The notes under the pieces: generated by a model
Told to the model about the DNA's origin: nothing
Seen by the model: the letters and a program-made list of their open reading frames with translations, nothing else
Database searches by the model: none
Made by a program: the position numbers and the translations under genes
Assembly (NCBI GenBank): GCA_030696435.1
Contig: JAUYSF010000337.1
Span: 1-13,472, forward strand
Direction: 5' to 3'
DNA length: 13,472 nucleotides
Source of the DNA: Desulfoprunum sp.
Lineage (GTDB): Bacteria > Desulfobacterota > Desulfobulbia > Desulfobulbales > Desulfocapsaceae
Part shown: positions 7,896 to 13,472 of the stretch, piece after piece
How the letters are laid out: every line of letters starts with the position of its first letter
Position numbering within the stretch: the first letter of the stretch is position 1

Positions 7896-8453
7896 ATGGC
7901 CGAATATATTCCCCATAAGAGCTTCTGTCCTTTCTGGTCGCCAATCTCGCTGAAATGCAGTCTGTGCAGTGAGGGGCTTTTCATACCGCTCGATGATCAT
8001 ATCGAGGTGTATTGCAAGACCGAGGAATACCCTATGTGCCTGCAGTACAACCTCAGCCACGATTCAAACTTACTGTCCGACTCCGGAACCGACAATCTTT
8101 CCAGCGAAAACCGCCGCAAATATGACCGCATCGAAAGCACCCACCGCATTACCCTGGTGCGTCTGAGCGGCTCCGGCAAGATCGCCTCACACTTCTCCAC
8201 CCCGGCAAGCACCATCGATATGAGTATGGGCGGTCTGCGTCTGCGCACCCAGGAACCGTTGATCAACGACACGGTTGTCCGGTTTTCATTTGATGATTCG
8301 GTTCCACAACTCCTGCAATCCGGCACGGCAACCATCAAATGGTGCTACAGACTGATTGACAGCTCCGAATATCAGGCCGGCCTGGCCTTTCGTAGCAACC
8401 AGACGGTTGAAGCTATGGGCATGTACCTGGGGGTACACAACCGCCTGCGTTAA
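7896..8453 (+). CDS. PilZ-domain protein with Cys-rich N-terminal module
   Basis: The 185-residue product is a likely cyclic-di-GMP receptor. The PilZ domain occupies about 71-180. It has the c-di-GMP-binding RxxxR motif as R74-KYD-R78 and the D/NxSxxG motif as D108-M-S110-MG-G113, so ligand-binding residues look intact. The first 55 residues are a separate module with C11, C21 and C24 (CxxC), C40 and C48. Spacing of this kind suggests metal binding or a redox site, joined to PilZ by a Ser/Asp-rich linker (about 52-70). The PilZ call is firm; the role of the N-terminal module is unknown. ATG 7896 follows an in-frame stop at 7884-7886 and no Shine-Dalgarno is evident; a perfect palindrome TTCATATGAA (7878-7887) sits just upstream. 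The stop overlaps that of the convergent permease gene. It lies 89 bp after the sigma-54 activator on the same strand, which may reflect co-transcription. Confidence 0.88.
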   Translation: MAEYIPHKSFCPFWSPISLKCSLCSEGLFIPLDDHIEVYCKTEEYPMCLQYNLSHDSNLLSDSGTDNLSSENRRKYDRIESTHRITLVRLSGSGKIASHFSTPASTIDMSMGGLRLRTQEPLINDTVVRFSFDDSVPQLLQSGTATIKWCYRLIDSSEYQAGLAFRSNQTVEAMGMYLGVHNRLR

Positions 8454-10021
8454 GCCCTTCCTCCTTCTCTCCTGGCCATGGTCCGTCGCACCAGCCATAC
8501 CAGCCCCAAAACCGGGATTCCCAGCACTGCTGTCACCATAAAAAACGATTCATAACCAAACGCCGTCACGAGAGAACCCGAATATCCACCAATCAATTTC
8601 GGCATCAGGGTCATGACGGAGCTAAAAATGGCGTATTGCACGGCGGTAAAGGAGATGCTCGTCAGGCTTGAGAGAAAGGCTACGAAAGCGGTGGTCGCCA
8701 ACCCCGCACTCAGATTATCGGCGGCAATGACCACCGCCAGAAAAGAAATATCCGCCCCGGCCCCGGCCAGCAGCATGAACAGCAGATTGGTGATCGCAGA
8801 GAGAAAGGCCCCGAGAAAAAGGATCGAATTCACCCCGAAACGCAGGGTCAGCATGCCTCCCAGAAAACCACCGAGAAGTGTCATCCCCAAGCCAAAGGTC
8901 TGGGAAACGTAGGCTATAGCCTCTTTGCTAAAACCCATATCGAGATAAAAGACATTCGCCACCACTCCAAGCACGACGTCAGAGAGGCGATAAAATCCCA
9001 CGAGTGCAAGCAAGAGCAGGGCAGGTTTCACCCCGTATCTGTTAAAAAAATCCTGCACGGGATGCGCGTAGGTCACAACAACCATCTCTTTGTCCACAAA
9101 GCGGGCCATTACACCACACCATGCCACAGCCGCAGCAGCAGCTAGCGCCATGACGAATCTGCAGATCTCGACAGCAAAGGCAGCAAATTGACCGAACAAT
9201 GGAAATTGTTGCCGGAGAGATGCTTGCAGAGAACCGAAAGTGTCACCACCGACAAAAAACGTCAAGCCAAAGGCGGTAGCCGCCATGACGAACAGCACAA
9301 ACAGCCGACGATATTGGCCAGGTGTATAAACATAGCGAAGTTCTTTCTTAACCGCAGGTTCAGCAATCCTCAGAGTGGTGATGACGCCAACCAACACCAC
9401 CAGGGCCATCGCCAGATAGGTTATGCGCCAGGAAGCATAATCATATTTGGCTGAACTTGTACCAAGATGCGAGGCCAGCAGAAGTGAACCGGCCCCGGCG
9501 ACGAGCATACCGATTCGATAACCGGCTATATACATCGAAGCCAGCATGGCCTGCATCGATGGCTCGACGCTCTCAATACGATAGGCATCAATGACAATAT
9601 CCTGGGTGGCGGCCGAGAAACCTAACAAAACCGCAGCAAAAGCCATAACGGTCAGGTTTCCCGCATGAGCTGCAGGATCGACCATGGCCATCCAGGAAAT
9701 TGCGGCCATGATAAAAATCTGGGCCAACAGGAGCCAGGCCCTGCGCCGACCCAGTTTCCGGGTAAGAAAAGGCAGGGGCATAAGATCGACAAGCGGAGCC
9801 CAGATAAACTTGAACGAATAGCCAAGAGCAGCCCAACTGAAAAACGTCACCTCGGATCGACTTGCACCAGCTTCACGTAGCCATACTGAGAGTGTGGAAA
9901 ATATAAGCAGCAGTGGTATTCCCGCCGAAAAACCCAGGAATAGCATAGTGATAACCCTGGGATGAGTCCAGGCTGCGAAGGTTTGCCGCCAAGAGCGTTT
10001 ATCTGCCTTTTCACCGCTCAT
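8450..10021 (-). CDS. AmpG-like MFS permease (muropeptide/anhydro-sugar importer)
   Basis: This 523-residue polytopic membrane protein belongs to the AmpG branch of the major facilitator superfamily. AmpG imports GlcNAc-anhydroMurNAc peptides released from peptidoglycan, using the proton gradient, for recycling and beta-lactamase signalling. Family markers are GFSAGIPLLLIFSTLSVWL (30-48), LGYSFKFIWAPLVD (66-79), GRRRAW (91-96), TQDIVIDAYRIE (139-150) and the late segment ADNLSAGLATTAFVAF with SFTAVQYAIFSSV. The length is near E. coli AmpG (491), with extra length in a central loop, consistent with about 14 membrane segments. No ampD, ampC or ampR is visible alongside. It is transcribed away from cysS across a 230-bp gap and converges on the PilZ gene with overlapping stops and no terminator. 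Substrate is inferred from family. Confidence 0.85.
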   Translation of the reverse strand: MSGEKADKRSWRQTFAAWTHPRVITMLFLGFSAGIPLLLIFSTLSVWLREAGASRSEVTFFSWAALGYSFKFIWAPLVDLMPLPFLTRKLGRRRAWLLLAQIFIMAAISWMAMVDPAAHAGNLTVMAFAAVLLGFSAATQDIVIDAYRIESVEPSMQAMLASMYIAGYRIGMLVAGAGSLLLASHLGTSSAKYDYASWRITYLAMALVVLVGVITTLRIAEPAVKKELRYVYTPGQYRRLFVLFVMAATAFGLTFFVGGDTFGSLQASLRQQFPLFGQFAAFAVEICRFVMALAAAAAVAWCGVMARFVDKEMVVVTYAHPVQDFFNRYGVKPALLLLALVGFYRLSDVVLGVVANVFYLDMGFSKEAIAYVSQTFGLGMTLLGGFLGGMLTLRFGVNSILFLGAFLSAITNLLFMLLAGAGADISFLAVVIAADNLSAGLATTAFVAFLSSLTSISFTAVQYAIFSSVMTLMPKLIGGYSGSLVTAFGYESFFMVTAVLGIPVLGLVWLVRRTMARREGGRA

Positions 10022-10251
10022 TCTTGTCTTTTGCCCCCAATCCGATTATGATGTCGCTGTTATTACAGAGATGAAAATGCTATACTCATGCTAAGCCCTG
10101 CTCACACCCTCTTCTCTTGACCTGATACGGCAGAATGAGAACGAGCCGAGCGCGGGCTGAAATCGCATCTTTTACACCGCACAGTCTTATATCGCTACTT
10201 TTTCATTTATTAAAAGCCAGCTCAACTTCTTGCACAGCACGTTTTAGAGTA
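10022..10251. other. Divergent intergenic region between the AmpG-like gene and cysS
   Basis: These 230 bases must carry promoters in both directions. The region is AT-rich toward cysS. TTGACC at 10117-10122 resembles a -35 on the plus strand, but no -10 sits at a suitable distance. CATAAT can be read on the minus strand near 10050, without a matching -35. No riboswitch, T-box leader or gene was recognised, which is worth noting because the downstream gene is an aminoacyl-tRNA synthetase. Confidence 0.35.
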
Positions 10252-11721
10252 ATGAATATTCAAATTTACAACACCTTATCCGGCAAGAAAGAACTTCTTC
10301 GACCGCTTGAACCGGGTCATGTCAAACTCTATGTCTGCGGCATAACCTCCTACGATTATTGCCACATCGGCCACGCTCGTTCGGCCCTCGCCTTCGACAT
10401 GATCGTCCGCTACCTGCGGTATCGCGGTTATCGGGTTACGTATATCCGCAATTTTACCGATATTGATGATAAAATCATCAACCGGGCCGCCGAGCAGCAG
10501 ACGACAACGGAAGAACTGGCCAACAGGTTCATCCAGGAGTTCTACACCGACATGGACAGGCTGGGCATTGATCGTCCCGACCTGGAACCCAAGGCGACCG
10601 AACATATTGCTGAAATGATCGACCTGATAACCGAATTGATCGATAAAGGCATGGCCTATCAATCAGGGACGGACGTTTATTACGCGGTGAACAGTTTTCC
10701 GGAATATGGCAAGCTCTCCCACCGAAATCTTGATGACATGCAGGCAGGGGCACGGGTCTCAATCAACGAGCAGAAAACCAACCCGATGGATTTCGTCCTG
10801 TGGAAAGGCTCAAAACCCGGCGAACCGACCTGGGATAGTCCCTGGGGACCGGGCCGCCCGGGATGGCACATCGAGTGTTCGGCCATGAGCCGGAAATATC
10901 TGGGCGATACCTTTGATATCCATGGCGGTGGCAAGGATCTCATCTTTCCTCATCATGAAAACGAGATCGCCCAGAGTGAGGGGGCCAACGGCTGTGCCAT
11001 GGTCACCTGCTGGGTTCATCATGGCTTCGTCACCATTCGTGACGAAAAGATGTCGAAATCACTTGGCAATTTCCTGACCATCCGAGACATTCTGAATCAT
11101 TATCATCCCGAAATCCTCCGTTTTTTCATCTTCTCGACCCATTATCGCAATCCTCTGGATTTCTCCGAGATGGCAATGCAGGATGCCTCAGCCGGACTCG
11201 AACGTCTCTACGCCTGTGTTGCCCAGGTAACCGATCTGGCCACGAAAGAAACTACGGAATCCAGGGGAATTCTCTCAGAAAAGGAGGGTACGGCTCTGGA
11301 TGGCATGGAAGTCCGTTTTCAGCAGGCCATGAACAATGACTTCAACACGGCCCAGGCCCAAGCCATCCTCTTTGAAATGGTAAAAATCATCAACCGGATC
11401 TGCATAAATATGCCGCAGGTCCCAGCCGTGACAGATATGCAGGCGCTGAAATCCGCCGTGCATACCCTGAAAAATCTGGCGGGCATCATGGGACTGCTGC
11501 GAGAAGATGCTGTTTCTTTTCTCACGGCATTAAAGGAAAAAATGCTCGCCGGCCTTGATATTAATGAAGAAACCATCCTGGCATTAATCAGGGAAAGATA
11601 TGCCAGTCGAGCCGATAAAAACTGGAAACGTAGCGATGAAATCCGTGATGAACTCCTGACCAAAGGAATAGAACTTAAAGACGGTCCGGACGGAACCACA
11701 TGGGGCATCAAACGTTCTTGA
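10252..11721 (+). CDS. cysS: Cysteinyl-tRNA synthetase
   Basis: This enzyme charges tRNA-Cys with cysteine using ATP in the cytosol. The 489-residue product is close to the usual bacterial size (about 460-490). The class I catalytic motifs are present: HIGH at 38-41 (in YDYCHIGHARSA) and KMSKS at 266-270. The zinc site that selects cysteine is complete, with C29, C209 (WHIECS), H234 and E238 (PHHENE). The C-terminal helical anticodon-binding region extends to WKRSDEIRDELL near 458-469. The frame is open upstream to an ATG at 10135, but the added 39 residues do not resemble the family. MNIQIYNTLSGKKE at 10252 is the standard N-terminus. The Shine-Dalgarno is weak (AGAG just upstream). The next gene begins 26 bp after the stop, so the two form an operon. 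Confidence 0.97.
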   Translation: MNIQIYNTLSGKKELLRPLEPGHVKLYVCGITSYDYCHIGHARSALAFDMIVRYLRYRGYRVTYIRNFTDIDDKIINRAAEQQTTTEELANRFIQEFYTDMDRLGIDRPDLEPKATEHIAEMIDLITELIDKGMAYQSGTDVYYAVNSFPEYGKLSHRNLDDMQAGARVSINEQKTNPMDFVLWKGSKPGEPTWDSPWGPGRPGWHIECSAMSRKYLGDTFDIHGGGKDLIFPHHENEIAQSEGANGCAMVTCWVHHGFVTIRDEKMSKSLGNFLTIRDILNHYHPEILRFFIFSTHYRNPLDFSEMAMQDASAGLERLYACVAQVTDLATKETTESRGILSEKEGTALDGMEVRFQQAMNNDFNTAQAQAILFEMVKIINRICINMPQVPAVTDMQALKSAVHTLKNLAGIMGLLREDAVSFLTALKEKMLAGLDINEETILALIRERYASRADKNWKRSDEIRDELLTKGIELKDGPDGTTWGIKRS

Positions 11722-11737
11722 ATCCTCCTCTTTTTTC

Positions 11738-11743
11738 AGGTGA
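11738..11743 (+). promoter_or_regulatory. Ribosome binding site deciding the start at 11748
   Basis: AGGTGA sits four bases before ATG 11748. The frame also opens at ATG 11700, inside the end of cysS, but that start has no such site and adds residues unlike the family, so 11748 is preferred. Confidence 0.7.
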
Positions 11744-11747
11744 AGCC

Positions 11748-12551
11748 ATGACACGATTTCCCGCAGTTGCCGACCGCTTCTATCCTGGCACAGCGAATGC
11801 CCTGACCACGACTGTCCAGGGGCTGTTCCCCACCGGGCATGTCCAGAAAAAAAAGGCTATTGCCGTTGTTTCGCCCCACGCGGGTTATGTCTACTCGGGC
11901 TTTGTGGCAGGCGAGGTACTGAATAGTGTCGAAATCCCGGAGACCGTGATACTCCTGGGACCAAATCATCATGGCCAAGGTAAACCTGTAGCCCTCTCCC
12001 AATCAACCTGGCACATGCCCATGGGGGATGTGCCGGTTGAAAAAGAGATCTCCACCGGGCTACAAACCGCTCTCTCCTGCATTCAGCTAGACGAAACAGC
12101 GCACCGATATGAACATTCGCTGGAGGTGCAGATCCCCTTCCTGCAGGCCTTGCAGAATAACCTCAGCATCGTCCCTTTAGTGATATCGCACATTTCCTAC
12201 CCACTCTGCGTCGAAATTTCCCTGGCCCTGGCCCAGGTCATCGCCGCATCGGATAAAGAAGTGCTCATTGTAGCCTCCAGCGATATGACCCACTATGAAT
12301 CCCGAAAGATGGCAGGCCAGAAAGACCGCCTTGCCCTCGACCGAATAGAACAACTCGATGCCAGCGGATTGTACCGCACGGTAATGGATCACCGGATTTC
12401 GATGTGCGGGGTCATCCCGGTCACCATCGCCCTGCTGACAGCTGTGCATTTAGGAGCCAAAGAGGCTCGGGTACTGACCTATACAGATTCGGGTGAAGTA
12501 TCCGGAGATACGGATCAGGTTGTGGGATATGCCGGAATAGTCATTTCCTGA
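11748..12551 (+). CDS. amrB: Memo family protein (AmmeMemoRadiSam system protein B)
   Basis: The 267-residue product matches the Memo family, a metal-binding fold related to extradiol dioxygenases. Bacterial and archaeal members are called AmmeMemoRadiSam protein B. Recognisable motifs are MTRFPAVADRFYPG at the N-terminus, SPHAGYVYSG (42-51), LLGPNHHG (69-76), HRYEHSLEVQIPFLQ (119-133), ASSDMTHY (177-184) and MCGVIP (219-224). The three metal ligands of human MEMO1 (two His and one Cys) would correspond to H44, H75 or H74, and C220, all present, so the metal site looks intact. The biochemical role in bacteria is unclear; the usual partners (AMMECR1-like protein and a radical SAM protein) are not in this window. 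It follows cysS by 26 bp with a good ribosome binding site, so it is probably translated from the same mRNA. Confidence 0.9.
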   Translation: MTRFPAVADRFYPGTANALTTTVQGLFPTGHVQKKKAIAVVSPHAGYVYSGFVAGEVLNSVEIPETVILLGPNHHGQGKPVALSQSTWHMPMGDVPVEKEISTGLQTALSCIQLDETAHRYEHSLEVQIPFLQALQNNLSIVPLVISHISYPLCVEISLALAQVIAASDKEVLIVASSDMTHYESRKMAGQKDRLALDRIEQLDASGLYRTVMDHRISMCGVIPVTIALLTAVHLGAKEARVLTYTDSGEVSGDTDQVVGYAGIVIS

Positions 12552-12577
12552 GACCGGGAGCAAAAACCTGTTTTTTC

Positions 12578-12606
12578 TTGACAGAGAATGCTATTTCTTC
12601 TATATA
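12578..12606 (+). promoter_or_regulatory. Promoter of the tRNA-Gln gene
   Basis: A perfect -35 box TTGACA (12578-12583) is followed after 17 bases by TATATA (12601-12606) as -10. This places a start near 12613, about 19 bases before the mature tRNA. The GC-rich stretch after it (ACCGCATCGCATGCCCC) resembles the discriminator of stringently controlled stable-RNA promoters. Confidence 0.7.
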
Positions 12607-12631
12607 TCTGACCGCATCGCATGCCCCACGC

Positions 12632-12705
12632 TGGGGGATGGTCTAATGGTAAGGCGGCGGACTCTGACTCCGCTTATCGAGGTTCGAGCCCTCGTCCCCC
12701 AGCCA
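12632..12705 (+). tRNA. tRNA-Gln (anticodon CUG), CCA encoded
   Basis: A complete cloverleaf folds. The acceptor stem is TGGGGGA (12632-12638) with TCCCCCA (12695-12701), followed by discriminator G and encoded CCA (12703-12705). The D arm contains GGTAAG. The anticodon stem is GCGGA/TCCGC around the loop CTCTGAC, giving anticodon CUG, which reads CAG. The T arm is CGAGG-TTCGAGC-CCTCG. The U1-A72 start and overall sequence closely follow bacterial tRNA-Gln. It has its own promoter and terminator. The DNA immediately 3' carries remnants of an integrating element, so the gene's 3' end is a likely attachment site. Confidence 0.96.
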
Positions 12706-12728
12706 ATTTCTTTTAGCAACTGAAATAT

Positions 12729-12769
12729 AACCCACTGATATAACGAAAGTTTTGTCAGTGGGTTTTTTT
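12729..12769 (+). terminator. Rho-independent terminator after tRNA-Gln
   Basis: AACCCACTGA (12729-12738) pairs perfectly with TCAGTGGGTT (12755-12764). The inner arm closes further on a GAAA tetraloop (AAC-GAAA-GTT). A run of seven T (12763-12769) follows. It ends the tRNA transcript. Confidence 0.9.
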
Positions 12770-12793
12770 CTTTATTTTTTAGAAAAAAACCAC

Positions 12794-12812
12794 TGGTACA
12801 TTAGGTGGTACA
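12794..12812 (+). repeat. Direct repeat TGGTACA x2, upstream of the integrase remnant
   Basis: TGGTACA occurs at 12794-12800 and again at 12806-12812, a 12-base period of roughly one helical turn. ACCAC (12789-12793) and GTGGT (12805-12809) also form an inverted pair. Short paired repeats next to integrase genes at tRNA sites often serve as recombinase arm sites or autoregulatory operators; that role here is inferred. Confidence 0.5.
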
Positions 12813-12822
12813 ACTTGCTAAT

Positions 12823-12867
12823 ATGAAACTCCCTTCCTATTTACATCTCAATCAGTATGGCATTTAA
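12823..12867 (+). pseudogene. Truncated start of a tyrosine-recombinase (integrase) gene
   Basis: ATG 12823 opens a 14-codon frame, MKLPSYLHLNQYGI, ended by TAA at 12865-12867. The sequence resembles the first residues of many phage and island integrases, which begin with a Y-L-[YHF]-x-[RN]-x-G-[IVT] pattern and continue with a YFRRRIP-like motif. That continuation is absent here in all three forward frames, so the gene is broken immediately after this point, by mutation or by an insertion near 12863-12872. Position and orientation, 118 bp from the 3' end of a tRNA gene and pointing away from it, fit an integrated element. Resemblance is from pattern memory over only 14 residues, so confidence is moderate. 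Confidence 0.5.
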
Positions 12868-12894
12868 AAGGTGTTGAAAAGTAACTTGCCATAC
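12855..12894. repeat. 8-bp inverted repeat at the integrase break point
   Basis: GTATGGCA (12855-12862) and TGCCATAC (12887-12894) are perfect inverse complements around a 24-base loop. The left arm lies inside the last integrase codons. No T-run follows, so a terminator is unlikely. It may be an insertion-element end, a recombination scar or chance. Confidence 0.5.
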
Positions 12895-13251
12895 GCGATT
12901 TTCAGCTTCCCAAGATGCCCAAAGTGGCATTTTTCCGATTTTCACGCCGTTGTTGCCCTATGGATTCAATTGCAAACAACCCTGTTCGATATGTTTACGT
13001 CATTGAATGAATCCATTGCCCTGAAGAGAAACAGATCCCGGGATATCTTCCATTCACAAACTATCAAAATTCAGCAGATGGAAAAGGAATTATCCGGTCT
13101 TAAGAAACACAACCGAGAACTTCAAGATATTGTCAACAATCAAGAAAAACATATTGAAGAACTCCACTTATTGAATATCGATAACTGCCGGGAAGACTCA
13201 CTTCAAACCAGCAAATCCTTTTCAGAATGGCCTTCAACAACAGTTTTTTAG
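12871..13251 (+). CDS. Unrecognised coiled-coil ORF in the tRNA-linked element (possibly decayed)
   Basis: A 126-codon frame from GTG 12871 to TAG 13249-13251 has no recognised family. The first 40 residues are unlikely to be genuine: there is no ribosome binding site, and the codons cover a hairpin-forming, low-complexity stretch. A better candidate start is the ATG at 12991 (MFTSLNESIALKRN), giving 86 residues. About residues 65-100 of the full frame form a convincing coiled coil with regular Ile/Leu/Met spacing (IKIQQMEKELSGLKKH, NRELQDIVNNQ, HIEELHLL). Beyond the TAG the same frame stays open for 41 more codons to 13374. It may be the N-terminal part of a transposase or a cargo protein of the element. 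Function unknown. Confidence 0.35.
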   Translation: MLKSNLPYAIFSFPRCPKWHFSDFHAVVALWIQLQTTLFDMFTSLNESIALKRNRSRDIFHSQTIKIQQMEKELSGLKKHNRELQDIVNNQEKHIEELHLLNIDNCREDSLQTSKSFSEWPSTTVF

Positions 13252-13359
13252 AGGATTGACGGATTCCTGCGGCCCCACAAAACAATTGAAAAACACCTCT
13301 CTACCTTGATACATCCAGTCATCACCAGTACATTCCAAGGACTTTGGGAGGTAGAAAAG

Positions 13360-13470
13360 TTAAAGGAAAGATAGAATGAGGGTTTTTAGCAGTTGACAGT
13401 AGCGGAGTGATACAGTAGTTTGCCGCGGTCCTTGGGTGAGGTTGAGTTGATGCCAGCGGGAGCTGAGATT
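13360..13470 (-). CDS. Possible C-terminal fragment of an unknown protein entering from the right edge
   Basis: On the minus strand, one frame is open from the window edge for 36 codons and ends in TAA at 13360-13362. The peptide includes RWHQLNLTQGPRQTTVSLRY and a hydrophobic LLKTLILSFL tail. This resembles the composition of a transposase C-terminus, but I cannot name a family. The frame is short, so chance is not excluded. If real, it converges on the coiled-coil ORF. Confidence 0.25.
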   Translation of the reverse strand, partial: NLSSRWHQLNLTQGPRQTTVSLRYCQLLKTLILSFL

Positions 13471-13472
13471 GA

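Noticed and set aside
10135..10251. N-terminal extension of cysteinyl-tRNA synthetase from ATG 10135
   Set aside because: The 39 extra residues do not resemble the family, and the standard N-terminus begins at 10252.
11700..11747. Upstream start of the Memo gene inside cysS
   Set aside because: It lacks a ribosome binding site, whereas AGGTGA sits just before ATG 11748 where the family sequence begins.
13393..13421. TTGACA near the right edge as a promoter
   Set aside because: No acceptable -10 box lies 16-18 bases downstream (TAGTTT at best), and the region may be coding on the other strand.
1..13472. CRISPR array, defence cluster or tandem repeat array
   Set aside because: No regularly spaced repeats or recognisable defence genes were seen on either strand.

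Overview
The window looks like chromosomal DNA of a Gram-negative, probably sulfate-reducing deltaproteobacterium (Desulfobacterota, Desulfobulbales-like). This is an inference. It rests on the mix of gene families: a large DUF748/AsmA-like envelope protein, a sigma-54 activator, a Cys-rich PilZ protein, an AmpG-type transporter and an AmmeMemoRadiSam B protein. Moderate GC and enhancer-dependent regulation fit as well. No gene fixes the species.

Layout. Positions 1-63 may hold the last codons of a gene entering from the left. At 224-1573 (minus) is a two-TM potassium channel fused to an RCK (TrkA-N/TrkA-C) module and then to a complete C-terminal receiver domain. A 319-bp divergent spacer separates it from a plus-strand pair: a 1210-residue DUF748 protein with a split OmpA-like C-terminus (1893-5525) and a small PGPGW-type membrane protein (5595-6047). 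Next come a sigma-54-dependent activator (6322-7806) and a PilZ protein with a Cys-rich N-terminal module (7896-8453). The PilZ gene converges on an AmpG-like permease (8450-10021, minus), and the two stop codons share one TTAA. Divergent to the permease are cysS (10252-11721) and, 26 bp further on, a Memo/AmmeMemoRadiSam-B gene (11748-12551).

A well-formed promoter, a tRNA-Gln(CUG) gene with encoded CCA and a strong rho-independent terminator follow (12578-12769). Directly downstream, base composition becomes more AT-rich. There are paired TGGTACA repeats and the first 14 codons of what looks like a tyrosine-recombinase (integrase) gene, cut off by a stop. An 8-bp inverted repeat, an unrecognised coiled-coil ORF and unexplained sequence run to the window edge. 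I read this as the decayed edge of a mobile element inserted at the tRNA gene.

How the genes may work together: left of the tRNA the genes are mostly core envelope, translation and regulatory functions, including peptidoglycan-fragment import, AsmA-like envelope maintenance, c-di-GMP sensing and K+ flux. I see no complete new multi-gene system. The two most distinctive items are the channel-RCK-receiver fusion and the tRNA-linked decayed element on the right.
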